A stretch of DNA of 56,704 nt, taken from Oscillospiraceae bacterium (GTDB taxonomy: Bacteria; Bacillota; Clostridia; Oscillospirales; Oscillospiraceae). Below the pieces are notes generated by a model, which had not been told where the DNA came from, searched no databases, and saw only the letters and a program-made list of their open reading frames with translations. The number at the start of each line of letters is the position of its first letter. Positions within the stretch are counted from its first letter, which is position 1. Location: NCBI GenBank assembly GCA_902795045.1, contig CADBJU010000024.1:1-56704 (forward strand), given 5' to 3'. Of the stretch, positions 1 through 6,787 are shown one piece after another. The translations under genes were made by a program, and so were the position numbers.

Positions 1-110
1 GAGAAACGCGTGACGCGATCCTTGCTTGTCGTGACATCGGTCACACGAGGTAAGGAATGTCGCACGCTTCCCGCGCGTCAGAATGTTCGCAATGACAGAA
101 CGGAAGTCGG
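1..110. repeat. Degenerate copy of intergenic repeat R3
   Basis: The segment contains the small hairpin GTGACATCGGTCAC (32-45) and ends in TTCGCAATGACAGAACGGAAG (85-105). This is the reverse complement of the R3 element seen at 56568-56625, including its left flank. It is more diverged than the other copies. No gene is visible in bases 1-155; a TATAAT-like word at 138-143 has no good partner and is not called. Confidence 0.55.
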
Positions 111-155
111 TTTTTTACTGGTTTAAGCCGAAATCCATATAATATACGTCTGTTA

Positions 156-1154
156 TCATATCCCGTGTTTCAGGCGGCGGATATCCGTGCCCACGAAGGG
201 CAGGCACCGGAACTCGCCCAGGATGCGGGAGGCGATCTGCGGAGTATAGCGCTTGTTAAGCTCGTCGTTTGTGAGATTGGTGCTGACGATCGTTTTTTTG
301 CCGTTGACAAGGCGGTTGTTGACGAGGGTGTACAGGGCGCTCTGCGCCATGGGGGTGGGCATCTCGGTCCCCAGATCGTCGAGGATCATGAGGTCACAGC
401 TCTCCATGCGCTTGATGCGCACGGCCGCCGCCTCGCCCTCGGGGGTGTCGCGGTTGAACTTGGCAAGCTCGTATTTATCCAGCGCGGAGGCGGCGGTATC
501 GTAGCAGACGGAGAAGCCGCGGGAGGACACCACGCGGGCGATGCAGGCCGAGAGGAAGGTCTTGCCGAGGCCCGTGCCGCCCTGGAAGAGAAGGTTTGCC
601 GACGTGCCGGAAAAGTTCTCGGCATAACGCCTGCAGGCCTCCGACACCTTACGCATCGCTTCCCGCGGCACGATGCCGGTGGCGGGGTCGGTAACCGCCG
701 GGTAGAGGGACAGGTCGAATTTTTCAAAGCTCTCGTCTCCGCGGCGCATGAGGACCCCGAGCTCCTTTGTCAGCTCTTTGTTGTAGAGCCGGTCGAGGCA
801 GCGGCACACGCCGCCCTCGTAGACGCCCGTGTCCCGGCAGAGAGGACAGGAGATGATCTCATCGAGATAGTCGGCCCCGAAGCCTGCGGCGGTCAGGAGC
901 TCGGCTCTGCGCATCTGCAGGTCGAGGTTTTCCTCCCGGAGGGCCGCGATCTGCTCCTGCATGTCCGGCTTTTTGCCGATGGTCAGGCCGACAAGCTTTG
1001 TCATGTGCGCATGAAGCTGCGCGTCGATATTGCGGATCTCGGGCAGGCGGGCTGTTACCTCGTTGTAGCGCCGCTGTGTCTGCTCGCGGTTTTCGGTGCG
1101 GATCCTGTCAAGCTCCTCCCGCGCCCGGGCCAGAAGCTTTCCGTCGTATGGCAT
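156..1154 (-). CDS. DnaI/DnaC-like helicase-loader AAA+ ATPase
   Basis: This 332-residue ATPase should load the replicative helicase, with the upstream DnaD-type protein as partner. The N-terminal third is charged and likely helical. A zinc-binding cluster follows at Cys103, Cys106, Cys117 and Cys119, as in DnaI-type loaders. The AAA+ core has Walker A GGTGLGKT (192-199), Walker B LMILDD (255-260) and a sensor-type STN motif. The start is fixed by an AAGGAGG site 8-9 bases upstream. It lies 154 bp downstream of dnaD on the same strand, with repeat R5 between them, so the pair is probably co-transcribed. The family is sure; the exact name (dnaI, dnaC or an IstB-like paralogue) is not, but the dnaD neighbour favours the replication role. 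Confidence 0.9.
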   Translation of the reverse strand: MPYDGKLLARAREELDRIRTENREQTQRRYNEVTARLPEIRNIDAQLHAHMTKLVGLTIGKKPDMQEQIAALREENLDLQMRRAELLTAAGFGADYLDEIISCPLCRDTGVYEGGVCRCLDRLYNKELTKELGVLMRRGDESFEKFDLSLYPAVTDPATGIVPREAMRKVSEACRRYAENFSGTSANLLFQGGTGLGKTFLSACIARVVSSRGFSVCYDTAASALDKYELAKFNRDTPEGEAAAVRIKRMESCDLMILDDLGTEMPTPMAQSALYTLVNNRLVNGKKTIVSTNLTNDELNKRYTPQIASRILGEFRCLPFVGTDIRRLKHGI

Positions 1155-1196
1155 TTGTATACCCTCCTTTTCACCGTACAGGGAGGCGGTTTCTTG

Positions 1197-1308
1197 AAAT
1201 TGGAGAGTGAAAAGTGAAAAGTGGAGTGAAGGAGTCGCTTCGCGACAATTAAATCAGGCTCCGCCCGCAGAGCATATCTTCACTTTTCACTTTCAACTTT
1301 TCACTTTT
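1197..1308. repeat. Intergenic inverted repeat R5 (copy 1)
   Basis: Two opposed arms built from GTGAAAAGTGGAGTG-type words (about 1205-1230 and 1269-1306) flank a core carrying GGAGTCGCTTCGCGAC and AATCAGGCTCCGCCC. Read in the dnaD sense, the element begins directly after the dnaD stop codon. Related copies lie at 8905-9077, 30379-30460, 32055-32090, 36261-36437, 41632-41665 and 49594-49640. Confidence 0.75.
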
Positions 1309-2238
1309 TTATATGCGGTCCAGATCCGCAAGCAGCCTGCCGAGGTCCTGCGGCTCTTCCTTCTTTGCGCTGCCGCGCTTGCGCGGCGTGTCCTTGTCGC
1401 GCACGTCGGCGGGGGTGTGGATGCCCTTTTTGTGCCAGTTCTCGAGGATGCTGTTCATATAGCCCCACTTGAGTCCGCCCGTGTTGGTGACGGTGCGGTC
1501 AAGGGCGATCTCGATAAGCTCATCGTCAAAGCCCAGCTCCAGCCATGCGCCGATGTATTTTTTCTCGGTGGGGGAGAGGTTCCGGCCCGTGATGCCGAGA
1601 AGCTTTGCCATGCGTCCGGTATCCTCCCGCGCCCGCTCGGCATTGGTGATGTATTCCTCCGCCTGCTCAATGGTGAGGATCTCCCGGTTTGCCCAGACAT
1701 AGCCCTCCTTCTCGATGCGGCTCATGGAGGGGGGATTGCCGCCGCGGGTATTCTTGATGCAGTAATTGAGCAGCATCATGATGATCTCCGGCGGCAGGGC
1801 CAGATAGTCGTACAGTCCAAAGAGCTTTTTCAAGTCGGTGGTCGACAGGGCGTGCCCGAGCGCGCGTTTGGCCTCGTTGACAAGAGCCTCGAAGCGGGGG
1901 TCCTCCCTGCTGCGTGCCACAAGGTCCTGCGAGGCATACTGGGGCAGCTCGTCCGCCGGGGGCATTTTTAATAAGGGGGTCTCCGGCTGAACGGAAACCG
2001 GCGTCGTATCTGCCTGCGCGGGGACCGGCGGGGCCTGACGCTTCTCAAGTCCCATGCGCTGGAGCTTTTCCAGGGCCGCCTCCATCTCCGCTCTTGTGCG
2101 GCAGAGCCTGCGGGCCGCGTCCTCGACCGTCGTGCCCGGCGCGCTTTTCAGGCAGAGCCACAGCAGGGCCACATCCCCGTCATGGGCGGCGATGATCTGC
2201 CCGGCCTCGGAAGCCGGAATATTTAGCGTGTCCTGCAT
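1309..2238 (-). CDS. DnaD-domain replication initiation protein
   Basis: The 309-residue product has the two-part build of DnaD/DnaB-type primosome proteins: an N-terminal winged-helix-like region and a C-terminal DnaD domain at roughly residues 185-260 (ITNAERAREDTGRMAKLLGI through ENWHKKGIHT), followed by a charged tail. In Firmicutes these remodel the origin and recruit the helicase with DnaI. I chose ATG at 2238 because GGGAGGTGA sits just upstream; a TTG at 2253 in the same frame overlaps that site. A good promoter lies at 2293-2321 and the dnaI-like gene follows. The middle segment rich in Pro and Gln is probably a flexible linker. Confidence 0.9.
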   Translation of the reverse strand: MQDTLNIPASEAGQIIAAHDGDVALLWLCLKSAPGTTVEDAARRLCRTRAEMEAALEKLQRMGLEKRQAPPVPAQADTTPVSVQPETPLLKMPPADELPQYASQDLVARSREDPRFEALVNEAKRALGHALSTTDLKKLFGLYDYLALPPEIIMMLLNYCIKNTRGGNPPSMSRIEKEGYVWANREILTIEQAEEYITNAERAREDTGRMAKLLGITGRNLSPTEKKYIGAWLELGFDDELIEIALDRTVTNTGGLKWGYMNSILENWHKKGIHTPADVRDKDTPRKRGSAKKEEPQDLGRLLADLDRI

Positions 2239-2292
2239 GTGCTCACCTCCCAAAATTCACCGATTGTTTACGCAAATTTCATGCAACAAGGT

Positions 2293-2321
2293 ATTATACC
2301 ACGACTTTCCCCTTGCCGCAA
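2293..2321 (-). promoter_or_regulatory. Promoter of dnaD-dnaI
   Basis: On the minus strand: -35 TTGCGG (2321-2316), a 17-base spacer, and an extended -10 TGGTATAAT with TATAAT at 2298-2293. It overlaps the divergent promoter of the U32 gene in its -35 region. Confidence 0.7.
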
Positions 2322-2342
2322 GCCTTGACAGTGTGGTATAAT
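2313..2342 (+). promoter_or_regulatory. Promoter of the U32 gene
   Basis: -35 TTGCCG (2313-2318), an 18-base spacer, then TGGTATAAT with -10 TATAAT at 2337-2342. The leader carries an imperfect hairpin at 2349-2375 (GTATGTTTGCGCC against GGCGCGAGCATAC). A second possible promoter, TTGCGC at 2355-2360 with TATAAA at 2379-2384, overlaps that hairpin. Confidence 0.6.
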
Positions 2343-2426
2343 TATGATGTATGTTTGCGCCCAGGCGCGAGCATACATTATAAACGAATACCGCACAATT
2401 TACAGATATATAAAGGACCACGAATC

Positions 2427-4511
2427 ATGATCGAACTGCTTTCTCCCGCCGGGTCGCCCGAGGCTGTGATCGCCGCGGTGCAGAACGGCGCGGACGCCGT
2501 TTATATGGGCATGGGCAACTTCAACGCCCGGCGCGGCGCGAAGAACTTCACCGGCGAGGAATTTGAGCGCGCCGTGCGCTACTGCCACGTGCGCGGCTGC
2601 AAGGTGTATGTGACGCTCAACACGCTCATCAACGACCGCGAGGTCGAGTCCGCTCTGCAGGCGGCGCGCCTGGCCTCCGAGGTCGGCGCCGACGGCATCA
2701 TCATCCAGGACCTCGGCCTCATCGCCGCCGTCAGACAGTACCTGCCCGACATCCCCCTGCACGCGAGCACCCAGATGTCCATCCATAACCTCCCGGGCGT
2801 GGAGGCCGCCGCCGAGCTCGGCATGACGAGGGCGGTGCTTGCCCGCGAGCTGAGCCTTGACCAGATCCGCTTCATCACGCAAAATTCCCCCATCGAGACA
2901 GAGATCTTTGTCCACGGGGCCCTGTGCTTCTGCCACTCGGGCCAGTGCTACATGTCGGCCCTCATCGGGCAGAGAAGCGGCAACCGCGGCATGTGCGCCC
3001 AGCCCTGCCGCCTGCAGTACTCCCTCGGCGGGCGCATGGACGACCATCCCCTCTCCCTCAAAGACAACTGTCTCATCGACCGACTCCAGGAGATCGAGGA
3101 CGCGGGGGTCGCGTGCATCAAAATCGAAGGCCGCATGAAACGGCCCGAGTATACCGCCATTGTCACGAAGATCTATTCCGCGGCCCTCAGGGAGCACCGC
3201 CAGCCCTCCGCCGACGAGCTCAACGACCTCGAGCGCGCCTTCTCTCGCCAGGGCTTCACCCAGGGCTACTTTAACGGCGACCGTGAGGACATGTTCGGCG
3301 TGCGTTCAGAGCCCGCCCGCGACACCGAGCAGCTCTTCAGCGAGGCCCGCAAGGGCTACAGCGAAGGGGAGCTCCGGCGTGTGCCGGTGCATTTCTATAC
3401 CGTGGTCGAGAAAAACCAGCCCATCCGCGCCATCGCCTTTGATGACGACGGGCATAAGGTCGTCGCCTCCGGGCGCGTGCCCGAGAAGGCGCGCGGCCAG
3501 GGCCTGAGTGCCGGGTATCTGATGGACCAGATGTTCAAGACCGGCGGCACCCCCTACAACGTGACGGAAAACCGGGCGCAGGCCGAGCCTGGTCTGTTCC
3601 TGCCCGCCGCAGCCATCAACGAATTGAGGCGCAGCCTGGTAGCCGACCTGAGCGAGCAGCGCGGCAAGCCGCCCAGGCGCCGGGTGGGGATGATCCCCTC
3701 CAAGCCCGGGAGCACCCCGCCGGGCGAGGACCCGGCCATGATCTTCCAGGTGCTCTCCGCCGAGCAGCTCACGCCCGAGCTTGCGGCCCTGAAGCCCAAA
3801 TACCTCTATGTGCCCATGACGGTGATGAGCGAGTACTTTGACCTGCTCGAGCCCTTTGAAGAGCATGGCACCACCCCTGTGGTGGTGCTGCCGCGCGTCA
3901 TCACCGACGACGAGGAGGCCATCGTGCGCCAGACGCTCGAGAAGCTTTTCGACTTCGGCATCAACGAGGCGCTGGTGGGAAACCTCGGCCACGCGATGCT
4001 GGCAAAGAACGCGGGCATGCGTGTGCGCGGCGATTTCGGACTGAACGTCTTTAACTCCCTTTCCATGGAGATGGTGCGGCAGGCAGGCTTTGTCTCCGCG
4101 ACCGCGTCCTTTGAGCTTCGCATCGCGCAGATCCGGGACCTGAGCAAGACCATCGACACGGAGATGATCGTCTACGGCCGCCTCCCGCTCATGGTGTCGG
4201 ACCAGTGCGTGATCCGGCATTCGTCCGGGCGCTGCACCTGCTCGACTCCGGCCCAGATGGCCGACCGCATGGGCGCGGTGTTCCCGGTGGTCAAGGAATT
4301 CGGCTGCCGGAACGTGATCTACAACGCACACAAGCTCTACCTCGCCGACAAGGCCGAGGACCTCTACGGCGCGGGGCTCTGGGGCATGCGTATGATGTTC
4401 ACCACCGAGACGCCCCGCGAGTGCCTGGAGGTGGCAAAGGTCTACATGGGCCTTTCGGATTACCAGCCCAACGTGCTGACGAGAGGGCTTTATTACAGAG
4501 GGGTAGAATAA
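2427..4511 (+). CDS. U32 family protein, RlhA/TrhP-like rRNA or tRNA hydroxylation factor
   Basis: The 694-residue product starts with the U32 hallmark ELLSPAGSPEAVIAAVQNGADAV (split here: ELLSPAGS, 3-10). The family signature EIFVHGALCFCHSGQCYMS spans 159-177, with conserved Cys167, Cys169, Cys174, Cys190 and Cys194. Although annotated as peptidases, characterised U32 members (TrhP, RlhA) install hydroxyl groups on tRNA U34 or 23S rRNA C2501. The length is close to RlhA (about 650) rather than the 300-450 of TrhP, and a second domain begins near residue 430, so an RlhA-like role is more likely. The ATG at 2427 has AAAGGA 9 bases upstream. In-frame codons upstream run into the promoter and are rejected. 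Confidence 0.87.
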   Translation: MIELLSPAGSPEAVIAAVQNGADAVYMGMGNFNARRGAKNFTGEEFERAVRYCHVRGCKVYVTLNTLINDREVESALQAARLASEVGADGIIIQDLGLIAAVRQYLPDIPLHASTQMSIHNLPGVEAAAELGMTRAVLARELSLDQIRFITQNSPIETEIFVHGALCFCHSGQCYMSALIGQRSGNRGMCAQPCRLQYSLGGRMDDHPLSLKDNCLIDRLQEIEDAGVACIKIEGRMKRPEYTAIVTKIYSAALREHRQPSADELNDLERAFSRQGFTQGYFNGDREDMFGVRSEPARDTEQLFSEARKGYSEGELRRVPVHFYTVVEKNQPIRAIAFDDDGHKVVASGRVPEKARGQGLSAGYLMDQMFKTGGTPYNVTENRAQAEPGLFLPAAAINELRRSLVADLSEQRGKPPRRRVGMIPSKPGSTPPGEDPAMIFQVLSAEQLTPELAALKPKYLYVPMTVMSEYFDLLEPFEEHGTTPVVVLPRVITDDEEAIVRQTLEKLFDFGINEALVGNLGHAMLAKNAGMRVRGDFGLNVFNSLSMEMVRQAGFVSATASFELRIAQIRDLSKTIDTEMIVYGRLPLMVSDQCVIRHSSGRCTCSTPAQMADRMGAVFPVVKEFGCRNVIYNAHKLYLADKAEDLYGAGLWGMRMMFTTETPRECLEVAKVYMGLSDYQPNVLTRGLYYRGVE

Positions 4512-4516
4512 TTCTC

Positions 4517-4597
4517 TGTAGGGGCCGACGCCCTCGGCGGCCCGAAGGATAATTTGCGCAAACTGACGACGGGCCGCCGAGGGCGTCGGCCCCTACA
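4517..4597. repeat. Perfect 27-bp inverted repeat R4 (copy 1)
   Basis: Arms 4517-4543 and 4571-4597 are exact reverse complements, opening TGTAGGGGCCGACGCC. The 27-base loop contains the palindrome TTGCGCAA. The element fills the gap between the U32 gene and maf. It has no T-run and ends 21 bases before the maf start. A diverged copy lies at 25941-26084. Confidence 0.85.
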
Positions 4598-4618
4598 ACG
4601 CTATTCGGAGATATTACC

Positions 4619-5191
4619 ATGTCTATCATCCTTGCCTCCGCGTCGCCGCGGCGGCGTGAGCTCATGCAGATGCTGGGCGTCAGCGATCTGAAAATCATCC
4701 CCGCCGTGGGAGAGGAAAAGGCCGACTCCGGTCTTGGGCCCGACGAGCTTGTCAAGGCCCTTGCCGCCCACAAGGCAAAAGAGGTCGCGGCAAAGTGCAC
4801 GCCCGATGACATCGTCATCGCCGCCGACACCATCGTCTGGCATTCAGGGCGTGTCTACGGCAAGCCGCATACCGAGGCGGAGGCCGCCGCGATGCTGCGC
4901 GCCCTGTCCGGGGACACGCACGAGGTCTACACGGGCGTTGCGGTCCTGCGCGGGAATACGCTCCTGCTCGAGGCCGAGCGCAGCGCGGTACACTTCCGGG
5001 CGCTTTCCGACGCGGAGATCGGCGCCTATATCCGAACTGGGGAGCCCATGGACAAGGCCGGGGCCTACGGCATCCAGGGCCGGGCCTCGCTCTTTGTTGA
5101 GGGGATCGAGGGAGACTTCTTTAATGTTATGGGCCTGCCGCTTTGCAGGCTGGGACTTATGCTGAATAAGCTGGGGGTACGTCTTCTTTGA
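4619..5191 (+). CDS. maf: Maf-like nucleoside triphosphate pyrophosphatase
   Basis: A 190-residue Maf/HAM1-superfamily enzyme, which hydrolyses non-canonical or m5U/UTP-type nucleotides to monophosphates. The N-terminal signature IILASASPRRRELM (3-16) and the VIAADTIVW segment around residue 70 with its catalytic Asp are intact, and the full family length is present. The ribosome-binding site is weak (CGGAG), partly because repeat R4 sits just upstream. The stop TGA overlaps the TTG start of mreC, so the two are translationally coupled. Maf next to mreC is a common arrangement in Gram-positive division/elongation clusters. Confidence 0.92.
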   Translation: MSIILASASPRRRELMQMLGVSDLKIIPAVGEEKADSGLGPDELVKALAAHKAKEVAAKCTPDDIVIAADTIVWHSGRVYGKPHTEAEAAAMLRALSGDTHEVYTGVAVLRGNTLLLEAERSAVHFRALSDAEIGAYIRTGEPMDKAGAYGIQGRASLFVEGIEGDFFNVMGLPLCRLGLMLNKLGVRLL

Positions 5192-6030
5192 AGAATTTCT
5201 TGAAAAAACACGGCCTGCGGGTGGGCATCATCGTTGCCGCCGCGGCCCTCATCATCGGCCTCGGGGCGGCGGCGCGGGACGGTCGCATCGGCTTTGTGCA
5301 GAACCTGTCCGGCATCATCAAGTCGCCCATCCAGAAGGTCCTGTCCTCCGCCGTCAACTGGTTTGACAGCATGTACGGCTACTTATATCAATATGACTCC
5401 CTCATGGCCGAGAACGAATCCCTGCGCTCCCAGCTTGCCGACGCGCAGAAATCCGCCCGCGACGGCATTGAGGCCAGCGAGGAGAACACTCGCTTGAGAA
5501 AGCTCCTGGAGCTGCGGGAAAAGCACACGGACTACGTGATGGAGTCCTGCAAGGTGGTGCTCTGGTCCAGCTCCAACTGGTCCAGCGCCTTCACGATCTC
5601 CAAGGGCTCGTCCAGCGGCATCGAGCTGGGCGACCCGGTCATCACCGAGTACGGCGCGGTGGTGGGCCAGATCTCGGAGCTCGGCACCAACTGGGCCACG
5701 GTCTCCACCCTGATCGACGTGGACATGTCCGTCGGCGCTTTCGTCGGCGCCACCGGCAACTCCGGCATGGTGGTGGGCGAATTTTCGTTCATGCGCAACA
5801 AGACCGCAAAGCTCACGTATTTAGCCGACGGCGCGCAGATCTTCGTCGGTGACGACGTGCTGACCTCCGGTTCCGGCGGCGCGTTCCCGGCGGGACTCAT
5901 GATCGGCACCCTCACCGCCGTGCAGACCGAGGCCGGCGGACAGATCGAGTACGGCGTCGTGGAGCCGCAGGCAAATCTCGACTCCCTGGTGCAGGTGTTC
6001 GTCATCAAAGGTTTTACAGTGGTGGAATAA
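5188..6030 (+). CDS. mreC: Rod-shape protein MreC
   Basis: The 280-residue protein has a cytoplasmic basic start, one membrane helix at about residues 11-30, a coiled coil (about 60-105) and an extracytoplasmic beta-rich domain with SSSNWSSAFTISKGSSSGI and GVVEPQANLDSLVQVFVI typical of MreC. It scaffolds the elongation machinery and contacts PBP2 and MreD outside the membrane. The start is TTG at 5188, overlapping the maf stop, with GGGGGT about 10 bases before it. No mreB lies next to it, which is unusual because mreB normally precedes mreC. Its last 20 bases are duplicated in the gap before mreD. Confidence 0.93.
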   Translation: MKNFLKKHGLRVGIIVAAAALIIGLGAAARDGRIGFVQNLSGIIKSPIQKVLSSAVNWFDSMYGYLYQYDSLMAENESLRSQLADAQKSARDGIEASEENTRLRKLLELREKHTDYVMESCKVVLWSSSNWSSAFTISKGSSSGIELGDPVITEYGAVVGQISELGTNWATVSTLIDVDMSVGAFVGATGNSGMVVGEFSFMRNKTAKLTYLADGAQIFVGDDVLTSGSGGAFPAGLMIGTLTAVQTEAGGQIEYGVVEPQANLDSLVQVFVIKGFTVVE

Positions 6031-6195
6031 AACGCGATCCCGTTCCACATGATGCTCGTCCGCTCCATTTCAAAGCATCAAGCTTTGAAATGGGAAGGAA
6101 AACGGAAGGAGCGGAAATGGCGCTTTCCCGGCTCTTCGCAACCGGGAAAGCAAAATGGAGCGAGTTTCGTTTGACGTTTTACAGTGGTGGAATAA
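6011..6195. repeat. Direct repeat of the mreC 3' end with an intervening hairpin
   Basis: The 20-base word GTTTTACAGTGGTGGAATAA occurs at 6011-6030 (mreC end and stop) and again at 6176-6195. Between them lies an 11-bp perfect stem, CATTTCAAAGC (6066-6076) with GCTTTGAAATG (6082-6092). A second repeated word, TTTCGTTTGACG, is at 6165-6176 and 6266-6277. The gap to mreD (6031-6278) looks like inserted or duplicated sequence and holds no convincing gene. Confidence 0.8.
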
Positions 6196-6278
6196 GCAAA
6201 GAGCCGCGCTTTTCATGTTTTCTAAAGCGAGCTGCTTTAAGATGGAAACGCGGACACGGACAGATTTCGTTTGACGCC

Positions 6279-6776
6279 ATGCAGGATTTTCTGGAAAAAA
6301 TAGATTTGAACAAGGTGCTGCGCTATGTGCTGCTCATGTTCCTGACGCTCATGGCGCAGAACATGGTGCTCAGCCATATCCGGCCCTTCGACGTGTGCCC
6401 GCTGGTGCTGCCGGCGGTGGCGGCGGCGGTGGGCATGTTTGAGGGCGGCACCTGGGGCCCGCTGCTGAGTATGTTGATGGGCTTTTTCGCGGACATGAGC
6501 TTTGTTGAGCACCGTGTGTTTTTCATCGTGGTGCTGCCGGCGGTGAGCCTGCTGTCGGCCTTCCTGTCCCAGTTTTTCATCAACCGCCGCTTCTTCGCCT
6601 TCCTGGGCGTGGCGCTGATCGCGCTGCTCATCACCGGCACGCTCCAGATGCTCAAGACCCTGGCGGGCGACGCCTGGAGCCTCGACATGCTCAAGGTGCT
6701 GGCCCTGCAGACCCTCCTCTCCCTCCCGGTGGGTGCGCTTGCGTACCCCCTGCCGGCAAAGTGGAGCAGAGAATAG
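6279..6776 (+). CDS. mreD: Rod-shape protein MreD
   Basis: This 165-residue hydrophobic protein has about five membrane helices, beginning VLRYVLLMFLTLMAQNMVLS, with the GMFEGGTWGPLLSMLMGFFADM segment typical of MreD. It is the membrane partner of MreC and PBP2 in lateral wall synthesis. I start it at ATG 6279. The frame is open upstream to 6090, but that part is repetitive and not MreD-like. The ribosome-binding site is poor (ACGGA), so the 248-base insertion between mreC and mreD may have altered its translation. It ends 11 bases before the PBP2 start. Confidence 0.87.
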   Translation: MQDFLEKIDLNKVLRYVLLMFLTLMAQNMVLSHIRPFDVCPLVLPAVAAAVGMFEGGTWGPLLSMLMGFFADMSFVEHRVFFIVVLPAVSLLSAFLSQFFINRRFFAFLGVALIALLITGTLQMLKTLAGDAWSLDMLKVLALQTLLSLPVGALAYPLPAKWSRE

Positions 6777-6787
6777 AAAGGATTTCT

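Noticed and set aside
156-1154. IstB transposition helper in place of DnaI
   Set aside because: The zinc cluster, coiled N-terminus and dnaD neighbour fit a helicase loader; no IstA-type transposase is present.
2325-2348. TTGACA with TATAAT or TATGAT before the U32 gene
   Set aside because: Spacers of 6 or 12 bases are not workable; the TTGCCG/TATAAT pair at 18 bases fits better.
2313-2426. Upstream in-frame extension of the U32 protein
   Set aside because: It would translate the promoter and leader hairpin; the protein family begins at the chosen ATG with a good ribosome-binding site.
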